A stretch of 50,740 nt of DNA from an uncultured Porphyromonadaceae bacterium (GTDB lineage: Bacteria; Bacteroidota; Bacteroidia; Bacteroidales; Muribaculaceae). Position 1 is the stretch's first letter. Every line of letters begins with the position of its first letter. Below, in pieces: positions 1-8,636 of this stretch. The position numbers and the translations under genes are program-made. Under the pieces are notes generated by a model. It made no database searches. It saw only the letters and a list, made by a program, of their open reading frames with translations, and had not been told where the DNA came from. The stretch covers positions 1 through 50,740 of the forward strand of contig CAMWNR010000003.1 of NCBI GenBank assembly GCA_947175665.1. The letters are read 5' to 3'.

Positions 1-12
1 ACTTTATAAAGG

Positions 13-65
13 ATTAAATAAAGTTTATTACTTTTGTAACAAGAATAGAATTTACTTTATTTAAT
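13..65 (+). promoter_or_regulatory. Candidate promoter within a 12-bp inverted repeat, upstream of the glycogen operon
   Basis: A TACTTTTG at 29-36 matches the Bacteroidetes -7 consensus TAnnTTTG. It lies between the arms of a perfect 12-bp inverted repeat, ATTAAATAAAGT (13-24) and ACTTTATTTAAT (54-65). The -33 element is poor, and the window edge limits the view. The arrangement resembles an operator around a promoter, but it is AT-rich and unproven. A separate stem-loop (93-117, 11 pairs with one mismatch and one G-U pair) lies in the presumed leader, 23 nt before the start codon. Confidence 0.35.
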
Positions 66-140
66 TTACACCTTTATATTTATTTTTTTTCGATGCTTCC
101 CGCTGCGCGTGAGGCATTGACAACTTTATAATTACCCAGC

Positions 141-2105
141 ATGAGTTATCTGAAGTTTGACAAGAATCTGATGATCAATCTTGAGCAGTCACTTCCTAAG
201 GAGATGCTCCGCACCAATAAGTCAGGTGCTTATCACTGCACCACTATTGTCGGTTGCAATACCCGCAAGCAGCACGGACTTCTCGTGATTCCGATCCCCG
301 AAATGGACGACAAAGCCCATATCCTTCTCTCTTCGCTCGACGAAACCGTAATACAGCACGGTGCACCTTTTAATCTCGGGTTACATGAGTATCAAAATAA
401 TGTATACTCCCCCAATGGTCATAAATATATACGCGAATTTAACTGCGAAACCGTTCCGACAGTTACTTATCGTGTGGGCGGTGTGATCCTGACTAAAGAG
501 AAAGTATTTATCTCACATGAAAACAGAATTCTCATCAAGTATACTCTTGTAGAGGCTCATTCAGATACGACGCTGAGGTTCCGTCCGTTTCTCGCATTTA
601 GAAACGCCAATGACCTGTGTATTGAGAATAACAGTATAAATAAAGAGATCCGACACGTCGATAATGGTATTGCCACATGCCTTTACGAAGGGTATCCCGA
701 ACTTTATATGCAGTTTAACAAGCCTGTAGAGTGGATTAACGACGGCAACTGGTATAAGAATATCATTTACTATAAGGATCGCGACCGCGGTCTCCCTTAT
801 AGTGAGGATCTCTGGGTACCCGGATATTTCGAACTCCCCATCAAGAAGGGGGAATCAATCATTTTCTCCGCCTCTACATTCCCTACAGATCCCAAAGACT
901 TTGAGTCTACATACGAGAATGAACTTCTCACCCGCACGTCACGAACCAGTTTCTACAACTGTCTTAAAAACTCCGCAAAGCAGTTTTATCTTAAAAAAGA
1001 TTCAGGGCTGTATATTATGGCCGGATACCCGTGGTATAATGTGCGCGGCCGCGATGAATTGATAGCACTCCCCGGCTGTACTTTGGCTATTGACCATAAG
1101 AAGGATTTCGAGTTAATGATCGCCACTTTCCTTAAGGCTCTAAGACATTATATCGAAACCGGAGAGAAAGACCCTGTTATCAAGGATATTGATCTCCCTG
1201 ACATACCGCTCTGGACTATATGGGCTATACAGCAATATCGCCGCTATGCCGGTATTAAGGAGTGTGCTGATAAGTATGTAGAAGATGTAAAATGGCTTGT
1301 TGAGGCTATCCGTAATCAGAAAGTTAATAATCTACGACTTGAAGACAACGGTTTGCTCTCCAGCAACGGCACTTCGACCCCGGTAAGTTGGCTCAGCGCT
1401 TCTCTGGGTGGAGTACCTCTGATACCTCGCACGGGATATATAGTTGAGTTTAACGCTCTCTGGTATAATGCACTCAAATTTCTCACTTCACTTTTAGAAG
1501 CGGCAGATAGCGATATGCCGTACTCCGCTGTCATTACAGACTTGAGTGAGAAGGTTAAAGAGAATTTCATCAGCACTTTCCTCAACGATTACGGTTATCT
1601 CTACGATTATGTCAACGGCAGTTACACCGATCTTGAGGTTCGCCCCAATATGGTTATCGCTATCGGTCTGGAGTTCTCTCCGCTCGATCGCCGACAGCGT
1701 AAAAAGATTCTTGACCTTGCTACCCGCGAATTGCTTACCCCCAAGGGGTTGCGCTCACTGAGTCCGAAAAGTTACGCGTACACCCCGGTATATGTCGGTA
1801 ATCCTGAAGAGCGAGAAAGAGCGGTACATCAGGGACCTGCCCGTCCGTGGCTTTTCGGCTTTTATGCCGACGCTTATATCAAGGTTTTCGGTCTAAGCGG
1901 CCTGGGCTTTATAGAGCGTATGCTGATAGGTTATGAAGATGAGATGACCGAGGGTTGTATCGGCTCACTCTCTGAGATGTATGACGGTAACCCTCCCTAT
2001 ACAGGCAGAGGAGCAGTATCTACCGCAAAAAATGTAGGCGAAATTCTCCGCACTATCAAGAATGTTAAAGAATTAAATAAAATACAAACTTCTCAACAAG
2101 AATAA
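141..2105 (+). CDS. Glycogen debranching enzyme, amylo-alpha-1,6-glucosidase type (GDE_N/GDE_C, GH133-like)
   Basis: Predicted cytoplasmic enzyme that removes alpha-1,6 branches from glycogen. The N-terminal half (about residues 15-250) is a GDE_N-type domain with the GCNTRKQHGLLV stretch. The C-terminal half is an (alpha/alpha)6 GDE_C domain with AGYPWYNVRGRDELIALPG (about 294-312), VEFNALWYNAL, VHQGPARPWLFG and GCIGSLSEMYDG, all typical of bacterial and archaeal debranching enzymes. The length of 654 aa is normal for the family and there is no signal peptide. It is the first gene of a three-gene + strand set. The next gene starts 4 bp after its stop, so the two are probably translated from one message. 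The ATG at 141 begins directly with the conserved N-terminus. Confidence 0.92.
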   Translation: MSYLKFDKNLMINLEQSLPKEMLRTNKSGAYHCTTIVGCNTRKQHGLLVIPIPEMDDKAHILLSSLDETVIQHGAPFNLGLHEYQNNVYSPNGHKYIREFNCETVPTVTYRVGGVILTKEKVFISHENRILIKYTLVEAHSDTTLRFRPFLAFRNANDLCIENNSINKEIRHVDNGIATCLYEGYPELYMQFNKPVEWINDGNWYKNIIYYKDRDRGLPYSEDLWVPGYFELPIKKGESIIFSASTFPTDPKDFESTYENELLTRTSRTSFYNCLKNSAKQFYLKKDSGLYIMAGYPWYNVRGRDELIALPGCTLAIDHKKDFELMIATFLKALRHYIETGEKDPVIKDIDLPDIPLWTIWAIQQYRRYAGIKECADKYVEDVKWLVEAIRNQKVNNLRLEDNGLLSSNGTSTPVSWLSASLGGVPLIPRTGYIVEFNALWYNALKFLTSLLEAADSDMPYSAVITDLSEKVKENFISTFLNDYGYLYDYVNGSYTDLEVRPNMVIAIGLEFSPLDRRQRKKILDLATRELLTPKGLRSLSPKSYAYTPVYVGNPEERERAVHQGPARPWLFGFYADAYIKVFGLSGLGFIERMLIGYEDEMTEGCIGSLSEMYDGNPPYTGRGAVSTAKNVGEILRTIKNVKELNKIQTSQQE

Positions 2106-2109
2106 GGTT

Positions 2110-3384
2110 ATGAAAGCACTAATGTTCGGTTGGGAGTTCCCTCCCCATATCCTCGGTGGTCTCGGCACCGCCTCTTACGGCCTTACTAAAGGTATGCACA
2201 ATAATGGTGATATGGACATCACTTTCGTTATTCCCAAGCCGTGGGGCGATGAGGAACAGGGATTTGCTCATATCATCGGAGCCTGCAATACCCCGGTAGC
2301 ATGGCGCGATGTGAATTGGGATTACGTAGAGTCTCGTATAGGCAAATATATGAGTCCGCAAATATATTTCGACCTGCGCGATCATATTTATTCGGATTTC
2401 AATTACCTCAATCTAAATGATTTGGGTTGTATTGAGTTTTCCGGTCGTTATCCCGATAATCTGCTGGAGGAAATCAATAACTATTCTATTGTAGCCGGGG
2501 TGATTGCCCGTACTGTAGATTGCGATATTATCCACTCTCACGATTGGCTTACTTATCCGGCAGGTATTCATGCCAAGAATATTACCGGTAAACCGCTGGT
2601 TATCCATGTGCATGCCACTGACTTCGACCGCTCTCGCGGCAATGTCAACCCCACTGTCTTTGCTATCGAAAAAGATGGCATGGAGAATGCCGACCATATC
2701 ATCACGGTATCCGAACTCACCCGTCGTACCGTTATAGATAAGTATGGTATCAGTCCTGATAAGGTCACTACAGTACATAATGCGGTTATCCCTTTGAGTC
2801 AGCACCTGCTTGACCTCCCCAAACCGGAAAACAAAGATAAGGTCATTACTTTTTTGGGTCGCATAACTATGCAGAAAGGACCGGAATACTTCGTAGAAGC
2901 CGCTGCCAAAGTACTTAAAAAAGCAAAAAACGTAAGATTTGTAATGGCTGGTTCGGGCGATATGATGGATGCTATGATTAAACTCGTAGCCAAACGTGGT
3001 ATCGCCGATAAATTTCATTTTACAGGCTTCCTTAAGGGTGATCAGGTTTATGAGATGCTCCGCGCCTCTGATGTATATGTCATGCCTTCGGTTTCCGAGC
3101 CTTTCGGAATATCCCCGCTCGAAGCGATGGAGATGGGAGTTCCCTCTATTATATCCAAACAGAGCGGATGTGCCGAGATCCTCGACAATGTCATCAAGAC
3201 TGATTACTGGGATATCGATGCTATGGCCGATGCCATGCACTCTATAGTGACTAACCATGCGCTCTATAAGACCCTGCACGATGAGGGTATCAAGGAGATT
3301 CACGAAATCACTTGGGAGAAGGCCGGTAAGAAAGTAATCGATATTTACAAGAAAGTTATTGCCGACAGATCTCAAAAACAGTGA
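2110..3384 (+). CDS. GT4-family glycosyltransferase, probable glycogen synthase
   Basis: A GT-B fold glycosyltransferase, probably extending alpha-1,4-glucan from a nucleotide-sugar. The N-terminus MFGWEFPPHILGGLGTASYGL carries the acceptor-side glycine-rich loop. IIHSHDWLTYPAG and VIHVHATDFDRSRG follow in the N-lobe. The C-lobe has FLGRITMQKGPEYFVEAAA, MAGSGD and the donor-binding SVSEPFGISPLEAMEMGVPSI with the family EX7E pattern. The length of 424 aa fits Bacteroidetes GT4 synthases rather than the longer GT5 GlgA. It is sandwiched between a debranching enzyme and a GH57 protein, which supports a role in glycogen metabolism. The substrate is inferred from context. A long antisense ORF (2413-3375) is a shadow. 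Confidence 0.88.
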   Translation: MKALMFGWEFPPHILGGLGTASYGLTKGMHNNGDMDITFVIPKPWGDEEQGFAHIIGACNTPVAWRDVNWDYVESRIGKYMSPQIYFDLRDHIYSDFNYLNLNDLGCIEFSGRYPDNLLEEINNYSIVAGVIARTVDCDIIHSHDWLTYPAGIHAKNITGKPLVIHVHATDFDRSRGNVNPTVFAIEKDGMENADHIITVSELTRRTVIDKYGISPDKVTTVHNAVIPLSQHLLDLPKPENKDKVITFLGRITMQKGPEYFVEAAAKVLKKAKNVRFVMAGSGDMMDAMIKLVAKRGIADKFHFTGFLKGDQVYEMLRASDVYVMPSVSEPFGISPLEAMEMGVPSIISKQSGCAEILDNVIKTDYWDIDAMADAMHSIVTNHALYKTLHDEGIKEIHEITWEKAGKKVIDIYKKVIADRSQKQ

Positions 3385-3503
3385 AACTTATAGATAGGTA
3401 AAAGCAGGTATTGCACATTTACACACCCTGCTGGCATACAAAAATTAAAAATCCTCTTTTCTCATCCAACTATTATTTACACCCCCGAAAATTATAGATA
3501 ATT

Positions 3504-4970
3504 ATGAAATCAGTTTGTTTCTATTTCAAAATACACCAGCCTTTCAGACTTAAAAGATACCGTTTCTTCGATATCGGCAATGACCATTACTATTATGACG
3601 ATTTCATAAACGATGAGATCATCAACCGTATGGCCGAGCAGTCTTACATACCTATGGCTAATACCCTGTTGGAGATGATCAACTCTTCTAACGGTGATTT
3701 TAAATGCGCTATCTCTATCTCGGGTACCGCTATCGAGCAATTGCAACTTTATGTACCGGAGTTTATCGATACACTCAAGAAACTTGCTGACACCAAGTGT
3801 GTGGAGTTCTTGAGCGGCACTTATTCTCATTCGCTTGCTTCGCTTGAAGACCCCGAAGAGTTCCTGCGCGAGGTTAAGATGCATGACAATATGATACACC
3901 GTCTTTTTGGCGTCAAACCTAAAGTCTTTGCCAATACCGAACTGATATATGACGACGATACCGCTCTGCTCATCAATTCTATGGGTTTCAAAACCTGTCT
4001 CACCGATGGTGCCAAACATATCCTCGGTTGGAAGTCGCCCAATTATGTCTATAACTCCGCGTCTGCACCTAAACTTAAACTCCTCCTCACCAATGATAAA
4101 CTCGCATACGACATCTCTAACAATTTCAACAATCCTGAATGGGATGAATATCCGCTGACTGCCGATAAATACATTGATTGGATCGCAGCGCTTCCGGAGC
4201 AAGAGCAGATTGTAAACCTCTATCTGTCGATGGATACTTTCGGTACTTTCCTCCCCGCATCAACCGGTATTTTTGATTTCCTGAAGGCTCTCCCTTATTT
4301 TGCCAAACAGAAAGGGGTACAATTTACAACCCCCTCTCTTGCATCGGATAAACTTAAGCCAGTCGGTGAACTCTCAATACCTTTCCCGATTTCGGATATG
4401 GATGAAGCGAGAGATGTCTCAGCCTGGAAGGGTAATGACCTGCAGCGCGAGGCTCTAAGCAAACTCTATGCTACCGGTGAGAGAGTCAACCTCTGCTCTG
4501 ACCGCAGACTTAAACTCGATTGGGAATACCTGCAGAGTTCTGACCATTTCTATTACATGTCGACCGGTAAGAATGCCGCCGGAGCATTCAGTCCTTACGA
4601 CTCTCCTTTTGCCGCTTTTACAAACTATATGAATGTTCTCGCGGATTTTATAGTGCGCGTAGAGGAGCAGTATCCTGAAGAGATTGGTAACGAAGAGTTA
4701 AACTCGCTGCTGCTCACCATCCGTAATCAGGCCGGTGAAATTGAGAGCCTTAATAAGGAGGTAAAACAGTTAAAACAGAATATCCTGAATGCTGATGACT
4801 CCAACAACTCCCCCGTATTAACCCCTGTCGAAGTATTGGAAAAATCAGACGTAGAGGCGCCCGCAAAACCGGACACCCCTGCAAAATCGAAAGCAAAGAG
4901 AGCGGCCAAAGCAACCGATAAAAAAGTAGCCGCGAAAAAATCCACAACAAAAAAGAAATCAACAAAATAA
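3504..4970 (+). CDS. GH57 alpha-amylase-like protein with altered catalytic motif and Lys-rich tail
   Basis: GH57 fold: IHQPFRLKRYRFFDIG at the N-terminus, EFLSGTYSHSL, the nucleophile motif FANTELIYDD (Glu146) and the C-terminal SSDHFYYM / FSPYDSPFAAFTNYMNVL. It is the third gene of the glycogen set, 119 bp after the synthase. In GH57 enzymes the fourth conserved region reads D-x-E-x-F-G, with Asp as acid/base. Here it reads S-M-D-T-F-G (Ser242, Asp244; codon tcg), so the acid/base is missing while the nucleophile is kept. About residues 405-430 look like a coiled coil. The last 45 or so residues are a histone-H1-like Lys/Ala/Pro tail. It may be a glucan-binding or regulatory protein rather than an amylase; that is inference. 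No signal peptide. Confidence 0.85.
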   Translation: MKSVCFYFKIHQPFRLKRYRFFDIGNDHYYYDDFINDEIINRMAEQSYIPMANTLLEMINSSNGDFKCAISISGTAIEQLQLYVPEFIDTLKKLADTKCVEFLSGTYSHSLASLEDPEEFLREVKMHDNMIHRLFGVKPKVFANTELIYDDDTALLINSMGFKTCLTDGAKHILGWKSPNYVYNSASAPKLKLLLTNDKLAYDISNNFNNPEWDEYPLTADKYIDWIAALPEQEQIVNLYLSMDTFGTFLPASTGIFDFLKALPYFAKQKGVQFTTPSLASDKLKPVGELSIPFPISDMDEARDVSAWKGNDLQREALSKLYATGERVNLCSDRRLKLDWEYLQSSDHFYYMSTGKNAAGAFSPYDSPFAAFTNYMNVLADFIVRVEEQYPEEIGNEELNSLLLTIRNQAGEIESLNKEVKQLKQNILNADDSNNSPVLTPVEVLEKSDVEAPAKPDTPAKSKAKRAAKATDKKVAAKKSTTKKKSTK

Positions 4971-5006
4971 CCCCGCAAATCAATCCTCAACACAGTTATC
5001 TTAAAT

Positions 5007-5046
5007 AACCCGCACTTAAAGGCCCGATCACCTCTAAGTGCGGGTT
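5007..5046 (+). terminator. Stem-loop after the glycogen operon
   Basis: A perfect 12-bp stem, AACCCGCACTTA (5007-5018) with TAAGTGCGGGTT (5035-5046), has a 16-nt loop and begins 36 bp after the GH57 stop codon. The downstream T-run is weak, so it may be a transcript 3'-end stabiliser rather than a strict intrinsic terminator. Confidence 0.6.
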
Positions 5047-5167
5047 ACTTATACCCCTGTCACAACTATCTCAAATACCACTACTAACTTAACTTCCTCA
5101 ATTCCCTCAATTTCCACATATCACCTCATTCCCATAATTCCCAAAAACTCCCAAATTAAAATCAAAA

Positions 5168-5195
5168 AGAGGCCGCGAAATTTTTCGCGGCCTCT
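5168..5195 (-). terminator. Intrinsic terminator of the 996-aa secreted protein gene
   Basis: Arms AGAGGCCGCGAAA (5168-5180) and TTTCGCGGCCTCT (5183-5195) pair over 13 bp. Read on the - strand the GC-rich stem is followed by a T-run (the A-run at 5164-5168 on the + strand). This is the expected form of a Rho-independent terminator for the convergent gene ending at 5253. Confidence 0.8.
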
Positions 5196-5252
5196 GGCTT
5201 ACCGGTATCATATTCCGGTACCGGCATTTCCTTTATTTTACGGGTTGCTGTA

Positions 5253-8243
5253 TTACTTTACAAGTACTTTGCTTACCTTACCTTCTACAACTTTGATATA
5301 AAGGCCGTTTGCAGGAGCGTTTGCAACCTTGATACCGTCGAGTGTATAGTACTCGGCATTTTCCTCTACATTGATGCTGTCTACACCTACTGTTGCACCT
5401 TCTGCCTTCACCTCAACGCGATAGGGAGCGGCTGTGTAGGCTGACTCACCTTTTACAAGATACATACCGTATGCATAGAGGTTACCATCAGCGGGAACCT
5501 TGATTTCATTGCCAAGAGTGAAGCCCATCTGAGTAAGTGCCTCTACCGGAGCCCATGCCTCGGGATCAATTTCTGAAGCAACTGCTATCTCTTCTTCGGG
5601 ATTTACAAGAGTATCCTGGAGCATGTAGATGAAGTTGTCAAATCCGGCGGGGACTGTTAATGTAACTACTGCATCAGCCACACCGTCTTCTACCTTGGTA
5701 TTAACTACCATTGATTCTTCATCTTCATCATATACCACTGTACCCTCTCCGCTTACTGCTATCTGCAGGTCTTTAAGTGCGGGGATTACGAGTTCATCTC
5801 CAATCTCAAGATACTCGATCGGCTGCAGACGATATGCCTTGCTTGCGATGATTACACCACACTTCACATCATAAGTACCGGCCTCAACTGAAGCGACTTT
5901 AAACTGATTGTAGAAGTTATAAGTAGTATCACCTACTTTACCGGTAAATGAGGTCAATGTAGCCTTTGTGGCATCTTCGAATGTTACATTCTTGAGGATT
6001 ACTACTGATCCAACCATAGCATCAGTGATCTCTTCCACGCTGTTGACTACAAAATCATGTGTCTCGGTAGAAGCAGGTTTGCTGCTCATAGTGTAACACA
6101 GATAGCCTAGGCTTGAACTTGCAGTGGCGGTCCAGCCGGCGGGGATAACCTGACCCTCTGTGTAACCGTGACTTGTCTGGTAAATCACAGTGTTATATTC
6201 ACCGTCAAGGCTCTGAATGTATGCAAATGCACCATTTCCGTAAGTAACAACTACGGGGAATGCTACGTATGCTTTTGCATTGTTGGCGCTATAGTCTTCG
6301 ATAAGTTCTTTGAGGCTCTGAGCCGCTGCTGTGAGAGTAAGTGTGTAAGATACGCTCTTGGCGCGATACTCGTTGTTTCCTTCAAAGGTAGCGGTGATAG
6401 TAGTAGAACCTGACTTAACATCAGCATTTGCGAGTGATACCACACCCTCTTCATTTACTACAAAATCAGCGTTTGAACTTGTGTAAGATACGGGGAGATT
6501 ATAGGGGTTTGTGAGTTCCTGACCTTTCAGTTCGTCAACACCGTTGATAACCTCTACTGAGGCCTTGGGGAATGCAAGATCGGCTGACTTAAGACCGTCG
6601 CTCTCATATTCTACAGTAATACTTGTGATAGTGTACTGGTCAAAGTCTGAATTATTTGCAATCTGTGCGATTCCGTCGGTGATGGTCACCTTGATGTCGG
6701 GATTTGCTGTCAGGCAAGTATATGTAACATTTGTGATAGCACCTATTTCAGATGAAATCTTAATTGTACCGAATGTCGGGAACTTGTTGAGTTTAAGACC
6801 CTGGTTGGCAAGAGTTGTTACATTCTTCACATATTGTACACCCTCTACTGCGGTGAGTACGATACCGTCGGCATCTAAGATCTGAGCATTGTTAGAGAAT
6901 GTCTTGCTTGCAGTGAGACCGTAGGGGTTCTCAACTCGGAAGTCGATAGTCATTGTCTCAAGTACAGGCTCTTTGGGGTCTTCAGTGGGCTCCATGCACT
7001 CCATGATCTGAAGGCGGGGTTTGTTGGAAGAGAGGATTACACCGCACTTCACATCGTATGTGCCGGGTACTACATCCTTAAGACCAAACGCATTTACGCA
7101 TGAGTAAACAGTGCCATCTGCCGCAGTTGCATTAAATGCAGTGTAAGTAGATGTAGGCAACTCACTTGTAAATGTAAGTTTTTTCAGGATAACTACGCTG
7201 CACGCATCCTCTACAGTTACAGCATCCACTCTGGGGATGATATAATCTTCGTAAGTTTCTGTAGAAGCGGGTTTAACAGACATTGCAAATCTTCTGTAAC
7301 CGGAAGTTAATGTGCATGTAGCCACCCAGCCGGCGGGGATAACCTGACCGGCTTTGTAACCGGCATTGTACTGATATATCAGGGCGTTGCTCTTACCGTC
7401 AAGGCTCTGTATATAATAATAGTATCCGCTACCGAAGGTCACCACTGCCGGGAAGTTTACGTATGCCTTCTGGCTGTTGGCGAGAGTATACAACTCCTCA
7501 ACCGATGACAATGAAGGGGTCAAGGTGAATGTATAAGACTTGCTTGTGCCACGGTACTCATCATTACCTGCAAAGGTTGCGGTTATAGTGGTGCTTCCTG
7601 ATTTTACGTCAGCATTGGCCAGAGAAATTTCACCTGTCTCACTTACTACAAAGTCAGGGTTCGAACTGCTATATGTAACCTGCAGATTATAAGGGTTGGA
7701 CAAAACAAGACCCTTGAGTTCATCGACATTATAGATACATTCTGCAGAAGCAGCAGGAAATGAAAGATCAGGGTTCTTTTTACCGTCACTTACAAATTCT
7801 ACTGTCATAGTTTCGATAAGGGTATCATCAAAGTCAGCGTAATTCTGTACAGTGGCTACACCATTATCGTATGTAATACTTAACTCTGCAGTGTTATTCT
7901 GAGTTACGTAAATTTTATGTACATCACCCATCTCGGTAGATACGGTAAATGATCCCGAGTTCATATATCGGGGTACAAACAGACCACCTTTCTTCAGACC
8001 CAGAGTAGTAGCCTTGCCATTGGTAATGATAATACCATCATAATTGCAGATTACAGCATCTGCTGCATTTTTAGGCGTGGTGGCACGGGTCATTCCATAA
8101 TCGTTTGTCACAAAATCAAAGGTGAAAGTATCGTAAGTTACTTCACCCTCTGATTCATCAGATGCCGGAAGAGGAGCCGCAATCATAGGTGTTGCCACTG
8201 CCATCATGGCAAACGCCGCTAATGAACGGATAAGTTTCTTCAT
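5253..8243 (-). CDS. Large secreted protein with an internal duplication and sorting-domain-like C-terminus
   Basis: No enzymatic function recognised. A signal peptide (MKKLIRSLAAFAMMAVATPMIAA) is followed by two long homologous modules, roughly residues 35-415 and 425-815. Each has a beta-rich part ending DVKSGSTTITATF, which is Ig-like, then a segment reading AYVxFPxVVT, YIQSLDG, GQVIPAGW, KPASTET and VVILKxxTF, vaguely OB-fold-like. DNA identity is still visible between modules (for example around 6133 and 7328, about 1.2 kb apart), so the duplication is fairly recent. The C-terminus (YYTLDGIKVANAPANGLYIKVV...KVLVK) resembles type A C-terminal sorting domains seen in Bacteroidetes secreted proteins. 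Likely cell-surface or extracellular. It has its own promoter, a repeat-filled leader and a strong terminator, so it is a single-gene unit. Confidence 0.75.
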   Translation of the reverse strand: MKKLIRSLAAFAMMAVATPMIAAPLPASDESEGEVTYDTFTFDFVTNDYGMTRATTPKNAADAVICNYDGIIITNGKATTLGLKKGGLFVPRYMNSGSFTVSTEMGDVHKIYVTQNNTAELSITYDNGVATVQNYADFDDTLIETMTVEFVSDGKKNPDLSFPAASAECIYNVDELKGLVLSNPYNLQVTYSSSNPDFVVSETGEISLANADVKSGSTTITATFAGNDEYRGTSKSYTFTLTPSLSSVEELYTLANSQKAYVNFPAVVTFGSGYYYYIQSLDGKSNALIYQYNAGYKAGQVIPAGWVATCTLTSGYRRFAMSVKPASTETYEDYIIPRVDAVTVEDACSVVILKKLTFTSELPTSTYTAFNATAADGTVYSCVNAFGLKDVVPGTYDVKCGVILSSNKPRLQIMECMEPTEDPKEPVLETMTIDFRVENPYGLTASKTFSNNAQILDADGIVLTAVEGVQYVKNVTTLANQGLKLNKFPTFGTIKISSEIGAITNVTYTCLTANPDIKVTITDGIAQIANNSDFDQYTITSITVEYESDGLKSADLAFPKASVEVINGVDELKGQELTNPYNLPVSYTSSNADFVVNEEGVVSLANADVKSGSTTITATFEGNNEYRAKSVSYTLTLTAAAQSLKELIEDYSANNAKAYVAFPVVVTYGNGAFAYIQSLDGEYNTVIYQTSHGYTEGQVIPAGWTATASSSLGYLCYTMSSKPASTETHDFVVNSVEEITDAMVGSVVILKNVTFEDATKATLTSFTGKVGDTTYNFYNQFKVASVEAGTYDVKCGVIIASKAYRLQPIEYLEIGDELVIPALKDLQIAVSGEGTVVYDEDEESMVVNTKVEDGVADAVVTLTVPAGFDNFIYMLQDTLVNPEEEIAVASEIDPEAWAPVEALTQMGFTLGNEIKVPADGNLYAYGMYLVKGESAYTAAPYRVEVKAEGATVGVDSINVEENAEYYTLDGIKVANAPANGLYIKVVEGKVSKVLVK

Positions 8244-8305
8244 TGTTAATCTTTTATTTTGTTAATAATAAGTTATTAGGATTATGATATACTAAAAAAC
8301 TATAT

Positions 8306-8475
8306 GGTAATCTTATCTTATATCAAAAATATACTTTGCCGGAATCTTATCTTCTGTCAAAGATATACTTTGTGGTAATCATATCCTCTGTAAAGGATAT
8401 ACTTTAACGGAATCATATTTTCATCAAAGTAATACTCAGCGAAAAACATGATCTCTTTCAAAGTAAAAAACTTTG
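8306..8475 (-). repeat. Five degenerate ~34-bp tandem repeats in the mRNA leader
   Basis: Units begin near 8306, 8341, 8374, 8409 and 8441 (+ strand), with a period of 32-35 bp. The approximate consensus is GGAATCATATCTTCTG followed by TCAAAGATATACTTTG. Most units end in a short palindrome: CAAAA-n5-CTTTG, CAAAG-n5-CTTTG, TAAAG-n6-CTTTA and CAAAGT-n5-ACTTTG; the fourth unit is diverged. In unit 3 both arms change together so that pairing is kept. Given the promoter at 8482-8512, nearly the whole array would be transcribed as the 5' leader. Confidence 0.75.
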
Positions 8476-8481
8476 CATTCA

Positions 8482-8512
8482 CAAATGTAAAGATTTTTTT
8501 TGATTTATCAAA
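8482..8512 (-). promoter_or_regulatory. Promoter of the 996-aa secreted protein gene
   Basis: On the - strand, TTTG (8512-8509) and TACATTTG (8489-8482) are separated by 19 nt, matching the Bacteroidetes -33 TTTG / -7 TAnnTTTG promoter. Transcription should begin near 8475, giving a leader of about 230 nt before the ATG at 8243. Confidence 0.65.
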
Positions 8513-8600
8513 TTTCCATGAGAATATTTTTCTCAATTTTCCACAACTCCCTTTTGCTTGATATCTTTAAAATTTAATCTTATTTCAGTGTGTTTACATA

Positions 8601-8620
8601 GTATTTTGCAACCAAAATAC
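8601..8620 (-). terminator. Stem-loop after the transferase gene
   Basis: GTATTTTG (8601-8608) and CAAAATAC (8613-8620) form a perfect 8-bp stem with a 4-nt loop, starting 16 bp beyond the stop codon at 8637. The stem is AT-rich and lacks a clear T-run, so terminator strength is uncertain. Confidence 0.45.
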
Positions 8621-8636
8621 ACATTCTGACCCGATA

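Larger units (their letters stand above)
8244..8636. other. Intergenic region: promoter, repeat leader and stem-loop
   Basis: This 393-bp gene-free stretch holds the promoter and repeat leader of the 996-aa gene (separate entries), a small TGAGAA/TTCTCA hairpin near 8519-8535, and a hairpin just after the transferase gene. I see no credible ORF here. Confidence 0.7.

Noticed and set aside
2413-3375. 320-aa antisense ORF opposite the GT4 glycosyltransferase
   Set aside because: It lies entirely within a strongly supported gene, has no recognisable motif, and its composition looks like a shadow frame.
3510-4202. 230-aa antisense ORF opposite the GH57 gene
   Set aside because: Shadow of the GH57 reading frame; no start context and no family resemblance.
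5038-5301. 87-aa + strand ORF after the GH57 gene
   Set aside because: It runs through two terminator hairpins and into the end of the convergent gene; low-complexity Thr/Ser/Pro translation.
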